NCBI GenBank assembly: GCA_040954595.2 | Contig: CM082577.2 | Location: 20,336,001-20,400,000 of the forward strand | DNA: 64,000 bases | Source of the DNA: Balanoglossus misakiensis | Lineage: Eukaryota; Hemichordata | Reading direction: 5' to 3' | In this document: piece after piece, positions 33,153 to 45,790 of the stretch | Position numbering within the stretch: the first letter of the stretch is position 1 | Layout of the letters: each line of letters begins with the position of its first letter | The notes under the pieces: generated by a model | Told to the model about the DNA's origin: nothing | Database searches by the model: none | Seen by the model: only the letters and a program-made list of their open reading frames with translations | Program-made: the position numbers and the translations under genes

Positions 33153-33271
33153 AGCCTACAGCACATAGTATTCTCAGGCGGTCTCCCATCCAAGTACTAA
33201 CTACGCCCAACGCAGGTTTGCTTCGGTGATCAGACGAGAACCGGCTTATTCTACGTGGTATGGCCGTAGGC
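33153..33271 (-). rRNA. 5S rRNA, copy 9
   Basis: C107T and G98A. Confidence 0.93.
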
Positions 33272-33530
33272 GAAAGATGGTTGAATTTCTCCTACTATAA
33301 ACCTGAATCCTACACCATTGAACACATAGCCCGACTTGGCTAATTTTGTGGGAAACCGATCGACCTTCCATAGCTTATAAGGCAAGTGGGATCAAAAAAT
33401 ATGGTTGCTTTGTTCTGCAAAAAGTGGTTTTAGAATTCAGGCACTTTCAGAAAAGGAAGAAACGTACACTTGCGACAAAAATGTTATCCATCAGGCTTCT
33501 CTTTAATGGAAAAGTTGGATAAAAAAATGA

Positions 33531-33649
33531 AGCCTACAGCACGTAGTATTCCCAGGCGGTCTCCCATCCAAGTACTAACTACGCCCAACGCAGGTTTGCT
33601 TCGGTGATCAGACGAGAACCGGCTTATTCTACGTGGTACGGCCGTAGGC
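33531..33649 (-). rRNA. 5S rRNA, copy 10
   Basis: A11G; spacer carries GAATACATAG in place of GAACACATAG. Confidence 0.93.
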
Positions 33650-33908
33650 GAAATATGGTTGAATTTCTCCTACTATAAACCTGAATCCTACACCATTGAA
33701 TACATAGCCCGACTTGGCTAATTTTGTGGGTAACCGATCGACCTTCCATAGCTTATAAGGCAAGTGGGATAAAAAAATATGGTTGCTTTGTTCTGCAAAA
33801 AGTGGTTTTAGAATTCAGGCACTTTCAGAAAAGGAAGAAACGTACACTTGCGACAAAAATGTTATCCATCAGGCTTCTCTTTAATGGAAAAGTTGGAAAA
33901 TAAAATGA

Positions 33909-34027
33909 AGCCTACAGCACGTAGTATTCCCAGGCGGTCTCCCATCCAAGTACTAACTACGCCCAACGCAGGTTTGCTTCGGTGATCAGACGAGAACCGG
34001 CTTATTCTACGTGGTATGGCCGTAGGC
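33909..34027 (-). rRNA. 5S rRNA, copy 11 (consensus)
   Basis: No gene difference seen. Confidence 0.95.
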
Positions 34028-34286
34028 GAAAGATGGTTGAATTTCTCCTACTATAAACCTGAATCCTACACCATTGAACACATAGCCCGACTTGGCTAAT
34101 TTTGTGGGAAACCGATCGACCTTCCATAGCTTATAAGGCAAGTGGGATCAAAAAATATGGTTGCTTTGTTCTGCAAAAAGTGGTTTTAGAATTCAGGCAC
34201 TTTCAGAAAAGGAAGAAACGTACACTTGCGACAAAAATGTTATCCATCAGGCTTCTCTTTAATGGAAAAGTTGGATAAAAAAATGA

Positions 34287-34405
34287 AGCCTACAGCACGT
34301 AGTATTCCCAGGCGGTCTCCCATCCAAGTACTAACTACGCCCAACGCAGGTTTGCTTCGGTGATCAGACGAGAACCGGCTTATTCTACGTGGTACGGCCG
34401 TAGGC
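34287..34405 (-). rRNA. 5S rRNA, copy 12
   Basis: A11G; repeats copy 10 exactly two units on. Confidence 0.93.
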
Positions 34406-34664
34406 GAAATATGGTTGAATTTCTCCTACTATAAACCTGAATCCTACACCATTGAATACATAGCCCGACTTGGCTAATTTTGTGGGTAACCGATCGACCT
34501 TCCATAGCTTATAAGGCAAGTGGGATAAAAAAATATGGTTGCTTTGTTCTGCAAAAAGTGGTTTTAGAATTCAGGCACTTTCAGAAAAGGAAGAAACGTA
34601 CACTTGCGACAAAAATGTTATCCATCAGGCTTCTCTTTAATGGAAAAGTTGGAAAATAAAATGA

Positions 34665-34783
34665 AGCCTACAGCACGTAGTATTCCCAGGCGGTCTCCCA
34701 TCCAAGTACTAACTACGCCCAACGCAGGTTTGCTTCGGTGATCAGACGAGAACCGGCTTATTCTACGTGGTACGGCCGTAGGC
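34665..34783 (-). rRNA. 5S rRNA, copy 13
   Basis: A11G. Confidence 0.93.
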
Positions 34784-35042
34784 GAAATATGGTTGAATTT
34801 CTCCTACTATAAACCTGAATCCTACACCATTGAATACATAGCCCGACTTGGCTAATTTTGTGGGTAACCGATCGACCTTCCATAGCTTATAAGGCAAGTG
34901 GGATCAAAAAATATGGTTGCTTTGTTCTGCAAAAAGTGGTTTTAGAATTCAGGCACTTTCAGAAAAGGAAGAAACGTACACTTGCGACAAAAATGTTATC
35001 CATCAGGCTACTCTTTAATGGAAAAGTTGGATAAAAATACGA

Positions 35043-35161
35043 AGCCTACAGCACGTAGTATTCCCAGGCGGTCTCCCATCCAAGTACTAACTACGCCCAA
35101 CGCAGGTTTGCTTCGGTGATCAGACGAGAACCGGCTTATTCTACGTGGTATGGCCGTAGGC
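35043..35161 (-). rRNA. 5S rRNA, copy 14 (consensus)
   Basis: Gene as copy 1; the T-run downstream is broken (plus strand AAAAATACGAAG), so termination may be weaker. Confidence 0.94.
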
Positions 35162-35420
35162 GAAAGATGGTTGAATTTCTCCTACTATAAACCTGAATCC
35201 TACACCATTGAACACATAGCCCGACTTGGCTAATTTTGTGGGAAACCGATCGACCTTCCATAGCTTATAAGGCAAGTGGGATCAAAAAATATGGTTGCTT
35301 TGTTCTGCAAAAAGTGGTTTTAGAATTCAGGCACTTTCAGAAAAGGAAGAAACGTACACTTGCGACAAAAATGTTATCCATCAGGCTACTCTTTAATGGA
35401 AAAGTTGGATAAAAAAATGA

Positions 35421-35539
35421 AGCCTACAGCACGTAGTATTCCCTGGCGGTCTCCCATCCAAGTACTAACTACACCCAACGCAGGTTTGCTTCGGTGATCA
35501 GACGAGAACCGGCTTATTCTACGTGGTATGGCCGTAGGC
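35421..35539 (-). rRNA. 5S rRNA, copy 15
   Basis: T96A in the C-box and C67T. Confidence 0.92.
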
Positions 35540-35796
35540 GAAATATGGTTGAATTTCTCCTACTATAAACCTGAATCCTACACCATTGAACACATAGCCC
35601 GACTTGGCTAATTTTGTGGGTAACCGATCGACCTTCCATAGCTTATAAGGCAAGTGGGATCAAAAAATATGGTTGCTTTGTTCTGCAAAAAGTGGTTTTA
35701 GAATTCAGGCACTTTCAGAAAAGGAAGAAACGTACACTTGCGACAAAAATGTTATCCATCAGGCTACTCTTTAATGGAAAAGTTGGAAAAAAATGA

Positions 35797-35915
35797 AGCC
35801 TACAGCACATAGTACTCCCAGGCGGTCTCCCATCCAAGTACTAACTACGCCCAACGCAGGTTTGCTTCGGTGATCAGACGAGAACCGGCTTATTCTACGT
35901 GGTATGGCCGTAGGC
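35797..35915 (-). rRNA. 5S rRNA, copy 16
   Basis: C107T and A101G, the copy 6 haplotype. Confidence 0.93.
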
Positions 35916-36175
35916 GAAAGATGGTTGAATTTCTCCTACTATAAACCTGAATCCTACACCATTGAACACATAGCCCGACTTGGCTAATTTTGTGGGAAAC
36001 CGATCGACCTTCCATAGCTTATAAGGCAAGTGGGATCAAAACATATGGTTTGTTTTGTTCTGCAAAAAGTGGTTTTAGAATTCAGGCACTTTCAGAAAAG
36101 GAAGAAACGGACACTTGCGACAAAAATGTTATCCATCAGGCTACTCTTCAATGGAAAAGTTGGAAAATAAAATGA

Positions 36176-36294
36176 AGCCTACAGCACGTAGTATTCCCAG
36201 GTGGTCTCCCATCCAAATACTAACTACGCCCAACGCAGGTTTGCTTCGGTGATCAGACGAGAACCGGCTTATTCTACGTGGTATGGCCGTCGGC
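36176..36294 (-). rRNA. 5S rRNA, copy 17
   Basis: G93A, C78T and T4G. Confidence 0.92.
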
Positions 36295-36555
36295 GAAAGA
36301 TTGTTGAATTTCTCCTACTATAAACCTGAATCCTACACCATTGAACACATAGCCCGACTTGGCTAATTTTGTGGGTAACCGATCGACCTTCCATAGCTTA
36401 TAAGGCAAGTGGGATAAAAAAAATATGGTTTGCTTTGTTCTGCAAAAAGTGGTTTTAGAATTCAGGCACTTTCAGAAAAGGAAGAAACGTACACTTGCGA
36501 CAAAAATGTTATCCATCAGGCTACTCTTTAATGGAAAAGTTGGAAAATAAAATGA

Positions 36556-36674
36556 AGCCTACAGCACGTAGTATTCCCAGGCGGTCTCCCATCCAAGTAC
36601 TAACTACGCCCAACGCAGGTTTGCTTCGGTGATCAGACGAGAACCGGCTTATTCTACGTGGTATGGCCGTAGGC
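36556..36674 (-). rRNA. 5S rRNA, copy 18 (consensus)
   Basis: No gene difference seen. Confidence 0.95.
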
Positions 36675-36932
36675 GAAAGATGGTTGAATTTCTCCTACTA
36701 TAAACCTGAATCCTACACCATTGAACACATAGCCCGACTTGGCTAATTTTGTGGGTAAACGATCGACCTTCCATAGCTTATAAGGCAAGTGGGATAAAAA
36801 AATATGGTTTGTTTTGTTCTGCAAAAAGTGTTTTTAGAATTCAGGCACTTTCAGAAAAGGAAGAAACGTACACTTGCGACAAAAATGTTATCCATCAGGC
36901 TACTCTTTAATGGAAAAGTTGGAAAAAAATGA

Positions 36933-37051
36933 AGCCTACAGCACATAGTATTCCCAGGCGGTCTCCCATCCAAGTACTAACTACGCCCAACGCAGGTTTG
37001 CTTCGGTGATCAGACGAGAACCGGCTTATTCTACGTGGTATGGCCGTAGGC
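36933..37051 (-). rRNA. 5S rRNA, copy 19
   Basis: C107T. Confidence 0.94.
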
Positions 37052-37310
37052 GAAAGATGGTTGAATTTCTCCTACTATAAACCTGAATCCTACACCATTG
37101 AACACATAGCCCGACTTGGCTAATTTTGTGGGAAACCGATCGACCTTCCATAGCTTATAAGGCAAGTGGGATCAAAAAATATGGTTGCTTTGTTCTGCAA
37201 AAAGTGGTTTTAGAATTCAGGCACTTTCAGAAAAGGAAGAAACGTACACTTGCGACAAAAATGTTATCCATCAGGCTTCTCTTTAATGGAAAAGTTGGAT
37301 AAAAAAATGA

Positions 37311-37429
37311 AGCCTACAGCACGTAGTATTCCCAGGCGGTCTCCCATCCAAGTACTAACTACGCCCAACGCAGGTTTGCTTCGGTGATCTGACGAGAACC
37401 GGCTTATTCTACGTGGTATGGCCGTAGGC
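37311..37429 (-). rRNA. 5S rRNA, copy 20
   Basis: T40A, shared with copies 24 and 27. Confidence 0.93.
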
Positions 37430-37688
37430 GAAAGATGGTTGAATTTCTCCTACTATAAACCTGAATCCTACACCATTGAACACATAGCCCGACTTGGCTA
37501 ATTTTGTGGGTAACCGATCCACCTTCCATAGCTTATAAGGCAAGTGGGATCAAAAAATATGGTTGCTTTGTTCTGCAAAAAGTGGTTTTAGAATTCAGGC
37601 ACTTTCAGAAAAGGAAGAAACGTACACTTGCGAGAAAAATGTTATCCATCAGGCTTCTCTTTAATGGAAAAGTTGGAAAATAAAATGA

Positions 37689-37807
37689 AGCCTACAGCAC
37701 GTAGTATTCCCAGGCGGTCTCCCATCCAAGTACTAACTACGCCCAACGCAGGTTTGCTTCGGTGATCAGACGAGAACCGGCTTATTCTACGTGGTACGGC
37801 CGTAGGC
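37689..37807 (-). rRNA. 5S rRNA, copy 21
   Basis: A11G. Confidence 0.93.
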
Positions 37808-38066
37808 GAAATATGGTTGAATTTCTCCTACTATAAACCTGAATCCTACACCATTGAATACATAGCCCGACTTGGCTAATTTTGTGGGTAACCGATCGAC
37901 CTTCCATAGCTTATAAGGCAAGTGGGATAAAAAAATATGGTTGCTTTGTTCTGCAAAAAGTGGTTTTAGAATTCAGGCACTTTCAGAAAAGGAAGAAACG
38001 TACACTTGCGACAAAAATGTTATCCATCAGGCTAATCTTTAATGGAAAAGTTGGATAAAAATACGA

Positions 38067-38185
38067 AGCCTACAGCACGTAGTATTCCCAGGCGGTCTCC
38101 CATCCAAGTACTAACTACGCCCAACGCAGGTTTGCTTCGGTGATCAGACGAGAACCGGCTTATTCTACGTGGTATGGCCGTAGGC
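38067..38185 (-). rRNA. 5S rRNA, copy 22 (consensus)
   Basis: Gene as copy 1; broken T-run as in copy 14. Confidence 0.94.
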
Positions 38186-38445
38186 GAAAGATGGTTGAAT
38201 TTCTCCTACTATAAACCTGAATCCTACACCATTGAACACATAGCCCGACTTGGCTAATTTTGTGGGAAACCGATCGACCTTCCATAGCTTATAAGGCAAG
38301 TGGGATCAAAAAATATGGTTGCTTTGTTCTGCAAAAAGTGGTTTTAGAATTCAGGCACTTTCAGAAAAGGAAGAAACGTACACTTGCGACAAAAATGTTA
38401 TCCATCAGGCTACTCTTTAATGGAAAAGTTGGATAAAAAAAATGA

Positions 38446-38564
38446 AGCCTACAGCACGTAGTATTCCCTGGCGGTCTCCCATCCAAGTACTAACTACGCC
38501 CAACACAGGTTTGCTTCGGTGATCAGACGAGAACCGGCTTATTCTAAGTGGTATGGCCGTTGGC
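38446..38564 (-). rRNA. 5S rRNA, copy 23
   Basis: Four changes (T96A, C60T, G18T, T4A), among the most diverged full-length copies; possibly a pseudogene. Confidence 0.85.
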
Positions 38565-38823
38565 GAAATATGGTTGAATTTCTCCTACTATAAACCTGAA
38601 TCCTACACCATTGAATACATAGCCCGACTTGGCTAATTTTGTGGGTAACCGATCGACCTTCCATAGCTTATAAGGCAAGTGGGATCAAAAAATATGGTTG
38701 CTTTGTTCTGCAAAAAGTGGTTTTAGAATTCAGGCACTTTCAGAAAAGGAAGAAACGTACACTTGCGACAAAAATGTTATCCATCAGGCTACTCTTTAAT
38801 GGAAAAGTTGGATAAAAATATGA

Positions 38824-38942
38824 AGCCTACAGCACGTAGTATTCCCAGGCGGTCTCCCATCCAAGTACTAACTACGCCCAACGCAGGTTTGCTTCGGTGA
38901 TCTGACGAGAACCGGCTTATTCTACGTGGTATGGCCGTAGGC
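38824..38942 (-). rRNA. 5S rRNA, copy 24
   Basis: T40A. Confidence 0.93.
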
Positions 38943-39201
38943 GAAAGATGGTTGAATTTCTCCTACTATAAACCTGAATCCTACACCATTGAACACATAG
39001 CCCGACTTGGCTAATTTTGTGGGTAACCGATCCACCTTCCATAGCTTATAAGGCAAGTGGGATCAAAAAATATGGTTGCTTTGTTCTGCAAAAAGTGGTT
39101 TTAGAATTCAGGCACTTTCAGAAAAGGAAGAAACGTACACTTGCGAGAAAAATGTTATCCATCAGGCTACTCTTTAATGGAAAAGTTGGGGGAAAAAATG
39201 A

Positions 39202-39320
39202 AGCCTACAGCACGTAGTATTCCCAGGCGGTCTCCCATCCAAGTACTAACTACGCCCAACGCAGGTTTGCTTCGGTGATCAGACGAGAACCGGCTTATTC
39301 TACGTGGTATGGCCGTAGGC
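39202..39320 (-). rRNA. 5S rRNA, copy 25 (consensus)
   Basis: No gene difference seen. Confidence 0.95.
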
Positions 39321-39579
39321 GAAAGATGGTTGAATTTCTCCTACTATAAACCTGAATCCTACACCATTGAACACATAGCCCGACTTGGCTAATTTTGTGG
39401 GAAACCGATCGACCTTCCATAGCTTATAAGGCAAGTGGGATCAAAAAATATGGTTGCTTTGTTCTGCAAAAAGTGGTTTTAGAATTCAGGCACTTTCAGA
39501 AAAGGAAGAAACGTACACTTGCGACAAAAATGTTATCCATCAGGCTACTCTTTAATGGAAAAGTTGGATAAAAAAATGA

Positions 39580-39698
39580 AGCCTACAGCACGTAGTATTC
39601 CCAGGCGGTCTCCCATCCAAGTACTAACTACACCCAACGCAGGTTTGCTTCGGAGATCAGACGAGAACCGGCTTATTCTACGTGGTACGGCCGTAGGC
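39580..39698 (-). rRNA. 5S rRNA, copy 26
   Basis: C67T, A45T and A11G. Confidence 0.9.
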
Positions 39699-39957
39699 GA
39701 AATATGGTTGAATTTCTCCTACTATAAACCTGAATCCTACACCATTGAATACATAGCCCGACTTGGCTAATTTTGTGGGTAACCGATCGACCTTCCATAG
39801 CTTATAAGGCAAGTGGGATCAAAAAATATGGTTGCTTTGTTCTGCAAAAAGTGTTTTTAGAATTCAGGCACTTTCAGAAAAGGAAGAAACGTACACTTGC
39901 GACAAAAATGTTATCCATCAGGCTACTCTTTAATGGAAAAGTTGGATAAAAATATGA

Positions 39958-40076
39958 AGCCTACAGCACGTAGTATTCCCAGGCGGTCTCCCATCCAAGT
40001 ACTAACTACGCCCAACGCAGGTTTGCTTCGGTGATCTGACGAGAACCGGCTTATTCTACGTGGTATGGCCGTAGGC
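39958..40076 (-). rRNA. 5S rRNA, copy 27
   Basis: T40A; this unit and the next repeat copies 24-25 with a 1134 bp shift. Confidence 0.93.
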
Positions 40077-40335
40077 GAAAGATGGTTGAATTTCTCCTAC
40101 TATAAACCTGAATCCTACACCATTGAACACATAGCCCGACTTGGCTAATTTTGTGGGTAACCGATCCACCTTCCATAGCTTATAAGGCAAGTGGGATCAA
40201 AAAATATGGTTGCTTTGTTCTGCAAAAAGTGGTTTTAGAATTCAGGCACTTTCAGAAAAGGAAGAAACGTACACTTGCGAGAAAAATGTTATCCATCAGG
40301 CTACTCTTTAATGGAAAAGTTGGGGAAAAAAATGA

Positions 40336-40454
40336 AGCCTACAGCACGCAGTATTCCCAGGCGGTCTCCCATCCAAGTACTAACTACGCCCAACGCAGGT
40401 TTGCTTCGGTGATCAGACGAGAACCGGCTTATTCTACGTGGTATGGCCGTAGGC
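40336..40454 (-). rRNA. 5S rRNA, copy 28
   Basis: A106G. Confidence 0.93.
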
Positions 40455-40714
40455 GAAAGATGGTTGAATTTCTCCTACTATAAACCTGAATCCTACACCA
40501 TTGAACACATAGTCCGACTTGGCTAATTTTTGTGGGTAACCGATCGACCTTCCATAGCTTATAAGGCAAGTGGGATCAAAAAATATGGTTGCTTTGTTCT
40601 GCAAAAAGTGGTTTTAGAATTCAGGCACTTTCAGAAAAGGAAGAAACGTACACTTGCGACAAAAATGTTATCCATCAGGCTACTCTTTAATGGAAAAGTT
40701 GGATAAAAAAATGA

Positions 40715-40833
40715 AGCCTACAGCACGTAGTATTCCCAGGCGGTCTCCCATCCAAGTACTAACTACGCCCAACACAGGTTTGCTTCGGTGATCAGACGAG
40801 AACCGGCTTATTCTACGTGGTATGGCCGTTGGC
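40715..40833 (-). rRNA. 5S rRNA, copy 29
   Basis: C60T and T4A, shared with copy 23. Confidence 0.92.
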
Positions 40834-41046
40834 GAAAGATGGTTGAATTTCTCCTACTATAAACCTGAATCCTACACCATTGAACACATAGCCCGACTTG
40901 GCTAATTTTGTGGGTAACCGATCGACCTTCCATAGCTTATAAGGCAAGTGGGATAAAAAAATATGGTTTGTTTTGTTCTGCAAAAAGTGTTTTTAGAATT
41001 CAGGCACTTTCAGAAAAGGAAGAAACGGACACTTGCGACAAAAATA

Positions 41047-41097
41047 CTTCGGTGATCAGACGAGAACCGGCTTATTCTACGTGGTATGGCCGTAGGC
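41047..41097 (-). pseudogene. Deleted 5S rRNA, short unit 1
   Basis: Only sense nt 1-51 remain. A deletion of about 115 bp removes the rest of the gene, the terminator and part of the spacer, so the C-box is lost. The junction base differs (AATACTTCGG rather than AATGCTTCGG). Confidence 0.93.
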
Positions 41098-41356
41098 GAA
41101 AGATGGTTGAATTTCTCCTACTATAAACCTGAATCCTACACCATTGAACACATAGCCCGACTTGGCTAATTTTGTGGGTAACCGATCGACCTTCCATAGC
41201 TTATAAGGCAAGTGGGATCAAAACATATGGTTTGTTTTGTTCTGCAAAAAGTGTTTTTAGAATTCAGGCACTTTCAGAAAAGGAAGAAACGTACACTTGC
41301 GACAAAAATGTTATCCATCAGGCTACTCTTTAATGGAAAAGTTGGATAAAAAATGA

Positions 41357-41475
41357 AGCCTACAGCACTTAGTATTCCCAGGCGGTCTCCCATCCAAGTA
41401 CTAACTACGCCCAACGCAGGTTTGCTTCGGTGATCAGACGAGAACCGGCTTATTCTACGTGGTATGGCCGTAGGC
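41357..41475 (-). rRNA. 5S rRNA, copy 30
   Basis: C107A, with a spacer haplotype (AAACCCGAATCC, CATATCCCG) shared with copies 36, 38, 44 and 48. Confidence 0.93.
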
Positions 41476-41734
41476 GAAAGATGGTTGAATTTCTCCTACT
41501 ATAAACCCGAATCCTACACCATTGAACACATATCCCGACTTGGCTAATTTTGTGGGTAACCGATCGACCTTCCATAGCTTATAAGGCAAGTGGGATCAAA
41601 AAATATGGTTGCTTTGTTCTGCAAAAAGTGGTTTTAGAATTCAGGCACTTTCAGAAAAGGAAGAAACGTACACTTGCGACAAAAATGTTATCCATCAGGC
41701 TACTCTTTAATGGAAAAGTTGGATAAAAAAATGA

Positions 41735-41853
41735 AGCCTACAGCACGTAGTATTCCCAGGCGGTCTCCCATCCAAGTACTAACTACGCCCAACGCAGGTT
41801 TGCTTCGGTGATCAGACGAGAACCGGCTTATTCTACGTGGTATGGCCGTAGGC
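41735..41853 (-). rRNA. 5S rRNA, copy 31 (consensus)
   Basis: No gene difference seen. Confidence 0.95.
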
Positions 41854-42112
41854 GAAAGATGGTTGAATTTCTCCTACTATAAACCTGAATCCTACACCAT
41901 TGAACACATAGCCCGACTTGGCTAATTTTGTGGGTAACCGATCGACCTTCCATAGCTTATAAGGCAAGTGGGATCAAAAAATATGGTTGCTTTGTTCTGC
42001 AAAAAGTGGTTTTAGAATTCAGGCACTTTCAGAAAAGGAAGAAACGGACACTTGCGACAAAAATGTTATCCATCAGGCTACTCTTTAATGGAAAAGTTGG
42101 AAAATAAAATGA

Positions 42113-42231
42113 AGCCTACAGCACATAGTATTCCCAGGCGGTCTCCCATCCAAGTACTAACTACGCCCAACGCAGGTTTGCTTCGGTGATCAGACGAGAA
42201 CCGGCTTATTCTACGCGGTATGGCCGTAGGC
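42113..42231 (-). rRNA. 5S rRNA, copy 32
   Basis: C107T and A16G. Confidence 0.93.
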
Positions 42232-42490
42232 GAAAGATGGTTGAATTTCTCCTACTATAAACCTGAATCCTACATCATTGAACACATAGCCCGACTTGGC
42301 TAATTTTGTGGGTAACCGATCGACCTTCCATAGCTTATAAGGCAAGTGGGATCAAAAAATATGGTTGCTTTGTTCTGCAAAAAGTGGTTTTAGAATTCAG
42401 GCACTTTCAGAAAAGGAAGAAACGTACACTTGCGACAAAAATGTTATCCATCAGGCTACTCTTTAATGGAAAAGTTGGATAAAAAAATGA

Positions 42491-42615
42491 AGCCTACAGC
42501 ACGTAGTATTCCCAGGCGGTCTCCCATCCAAGTACTAACTACGCCCAACGCATGCGCAGGTTTGCTTCGGTGATCAGACGAGAACCGGCTTATTCTACGT
42601 GGTATGGCCGTAGGC
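42491..42615 (-). rRNA. 5S rRNA, copy 33 with 6 nt insertion
   Basis: Sense CGCATG is inserted near nt 59-60, inside the internal promoter, making the gene 125 nt. It is probably non-functional. Confidence 0.85.
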
Positions 42616-42874
42616 GAAAGATGGTTGAATTTCTCCTACTATAAACCTGAATCCTACACCATTGAACACATAGCCCGACTTGGCTAATTTTGTGGGTAAC
42701 CGATCGACCTTCCATAGCTTATAAGGCAAGTGGGATCAAAAAATATGGTTGCTTTGTTCTGCAAAAAGTGGTTTTAGAATTCAGGCACTTTCAGAAAAGG
42801 AAGAAACGTACACTTGCGACAAAAATGTTATCCATCAGGCTACTCTTTAATGGAAAAGTTGGATAAAAAAATGA

Positions 42875-42993
42875 AGCCTACAGCACGTAGTATTCCCAGG
42901 CGGTCTCCCATCCAAGTACTAACTACGCCCAACGCAGGTTTGCTTCGGTGATCAGACGAGAACCGGCTTATTCTACGTGGTATGGCCGTAGGC
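42875..42993 (-). rRNA. 5S rRNA, copy 34 (consensus)
   Basis: No gene difference seen. Confidence 0.95.
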
Positions 42994-43252
42994 GAAAGAT
43001 GGTTGAATTTCTCCTACTATAAACGTGAATCCTACACCATTGAACACATAGCCCGACTTGGCTAATTTTGTGGGTAACCGATCGACCTTCCATAGCTTAT
43101 AAGGCAAGTGGGATCAAAAAATATGGTTGCTTTGTTCTGCAAAAAGTGGTTTTAGAATTCAGGCACTTTCAGAAAAGGAAGAAACGTACACTTGCGACAA
43201 AAATGTTATCCATCAGGCTACTCTTTAATGGAAAAGTTGGATAAAAAAATGA

Positions 43253-43371
43253 AGCCTACAGCACGTAGTATTCCCAGGCGGTCTCCCATCCAAGTACTAA
43301 CTACGCCCAACGCAGGTTTGCTTCGGTGATCAGACGAGAACCGGCTTATTCTACGTGGTATGGCCGTAGGC
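43253..43371 (-). rRNA. 5S rRNA, copy 35 (consensus)
   Basis: No gene difference seen. Confidence 0.95.
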
Positions 43372-43584
43372 GAAAGATGGTTGAATTTCTCCTACTATAA
43401 ACCTGAATCCTACACCATTGAACACATAGCCCGACTTGGCTAATTTTGTGGGTAACCGATCGACCTTCCATAGCTTATAAGGCAAGTGGGATAAAAAAAT
43501 ATGGTTTGTTTTGTTCTGCAAAAAGTGTTTTTAGAATTCAGGCACTTTCAGAAAAGGAAGAAACGGACACTTGCGACAAAAATG

Positions 43585-43635
43585 CTTCGGTGATCAGACG
43601 AGAACCGGCTTATTCTACGTGGTATGGCCGTAGGC
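43585..43635 (-). pseudogene. Deleted 5S rRNA, short unit 2
   Basis: Sense nt 1-51 only; deletion junction AAATG/CTTCGG with TG microhomology. Confidence 0.93.
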
Positions 43636-43894
43636 GAAAGATGGTTGAATTTCTCCTACTATAAACCTGAATCCTACACCATTGAACACATAGCCCGACT
43701 TGGCTAATTTTGTGGGTAACCGATCGACCTTCCATAGCTTATAAGGCAAGTGGGATCAAAACATATGGTTTGTTTTGTTCTGCAAAAAGTGTTTTTAGAA
43801 TTCAGGCACTTTCAGAAAAGGAAGAAACGTACACTTGCGACAAAAATGTTATCCATCAGGCTACTCTTTAATGGAAAAGTTGGATAAAAAATGA

Positions 43895-44013
43895 AGCCTA
43901 CAGCACTTAGTATTCCCAGGCGGTCTCCCATCCAAGTACTAACTACGCCCAACGCAGGTTTGCTTCGGTGATCAGACGAGAACCGGCTTATTCTACGTGG
44001 TATGGCCGTAGGC
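43895..44013 (-). rRNA. 5S rRNA, copy 36
   Basis: C107A. Confidence 0.93.
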
Positions 44014-44272
44014 GAAAGATGATTGAATTTCTCCTACTATAAACCCGAATCCTACACCATTGTACACATATCCCGACTTGGCTAATTTTGTGGGTAACCG
44101 ATCGACCTTCCATAGCTTATAAGGCAAGTGGGATCAAAAAATATGGTTGCTTTGTTCTGCAAAAAGTGGTTTTAGAATTCAGGCACTTTCAGAAAAGGAA
44201 GAAACGTACACTTGCGACAAAAATGTTATCCATCAGGCTACTCTTTAATGGAAAAGTTGGATAAAAAAATGA

Positions 44273-44391
44273 AGCCTACAGAACGTAGTATTCCCAGGCG
44301 GTCTCCCATCCAAGTACTAACTACGCCCAACGCAGGTTTGCTTCGGTGATCAGACGAGAACCGGCTTATTCTACGTGGTATGGCCGTAGGC
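44273..44391 (-). rRNA. 5S rRNA, copy 37
   Basis: G110T near the 3' end. Confidence 0.93.
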
Positions 44392-44604
44392 GAAAGATGG
44401 TTGAATTTCTCCTACTATAAACCTGAATCCTACACCATTGAACACATAGCCCGACTTGGCTAATTTTGTGGGTAACCGATCGACCTTCCATAGCTTATAA
44501 GGCAAGTGGGATCAAAACATATGGTTTGTTTTGTTCCGCAAAAAGTGTTTTTAGAATTCAGGCACTTTCAGAAAAGGAAGAAACGGACACTTGCGACAAA
44601 AATG

Positions 44605-44655
44605 CTTCGGTGATCAGACGAGAACCGGCTTATTCTACGTGGTATGGCCGTAGGC
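44605..44655 (-). pseudogene. Deleted 5S rRNA, short unit 3
   Basis: Same junction as short unit 2, 1020 bp away; the three-unit block 43.4-44.4 kb was duplicated. Confidence 0.93.
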
Positions 44656-44914
44656 GAAAGATGGTTGAATTTCTCCTACTATAAACCTGAATCCTACACC
44701 ATTGAACACATAGCCCGACTTGGCTAATTTTGTGGGTAACCGATCGACCTTCCATAGCTTATAAGGCAAGTGGGATCAAAATATATGGTTTGTTTTGTTC
44801 TGCAAAAAGTGTTTTTAGAATTCAGGCACTTTCAGAAAAGGAAGAAACGTACACTTGCGACAAAAATGTTATCCATCAGGCTACTCTTTAATGGAAAAGT
44901 TGGATAAAAAATGA

Positions 44915-45033
44915 AGCCTACAGCACTTAGTATTCCCAGGCGGTCTCCCATCCAAGTACTAACTACGCCCAACGCAGGTTTGCTTCGGTGATCAGACGAG
45001 AACCGGCTTATTCTACGTGGTATGGCCGTAGGC
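44915..45033 (-). rRNA. 5S rRNA, copy 38
   Basis: C107A. Confidence 0.93.
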
Positions 45034-45292
45034 GAAAGATGATTGAATTTCTCCTACTATAAACCCGAATCCTACACCATTGAACACATATCCCGACTTG
45101 GCTAATTTTGTGGGTAACCGATCGACCTTCCATAGCTTATAAGGCAAGTGGGATCAAAAAATATGGTTGCTTTGTTCTGCAAAAAGTGGTTTTAGAATTC
45201 AGGCACTTTCAGAAAAGGAAGAAACGTACACTTGCGACAAAAATGTTATCCATCAGGCTACTCTTTAATGGAAAAGTTGGATAAAAAAATGA

Positions 45293-45411
45293 AGCCTACA
45301 GCACGTAGTATTCCCAGGCGGTCTCCCATCCAAGTACTAACTACGCCCAACGCAGGTTTGCTTCGGTGATCAGACGAGAACCGGCTTATTCTACGTGGTA
45401 TGGCCGTAGGC
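45293..45411 (-). rRNA. 5S rRNA, copy 39 (consensus)
   Basis: No gene difference seen. Confidence 0.95.
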
Positions 45412-45671
45412 GAAAGATGGTTGAATTTCTCCTACTATAAACCTGAATCCTACACCATTGAACACATAGCCCGACTTGGCTAATTTTGTGGGTAACCGAT
45501 CGACCTTCCATAGCTTATAAGGCAAGTGGGATCAAAACATATGGTTTGTTTTGTTCCGCAAAAAGTGTTTTTAGAATTCAGGCACTTTCAGAAAAGGAAG
45601 AAACGGACACTTGCGACAAAAATGTTATCCATCAGGCTACTCTTTAATGGAAAAGTTGGAAAATAAAATGA

Positions 45672-45790
45672 AGCCTACAGCACGTAGTATTCCCAGGCGG
45701 TCTCCCATCCAAGTACTAACTACGCCCAACGCAGGTTTGCTTCAGTGATCAGACGAGAACCGGCTTATTCTACGTGGTATGGCCGTAGGC
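45672..45790 (-). rRNA. 5S rRNA, copy 40
   Basis: C47T, shared only with copy 50, ten units away. Confidence 0.93.
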
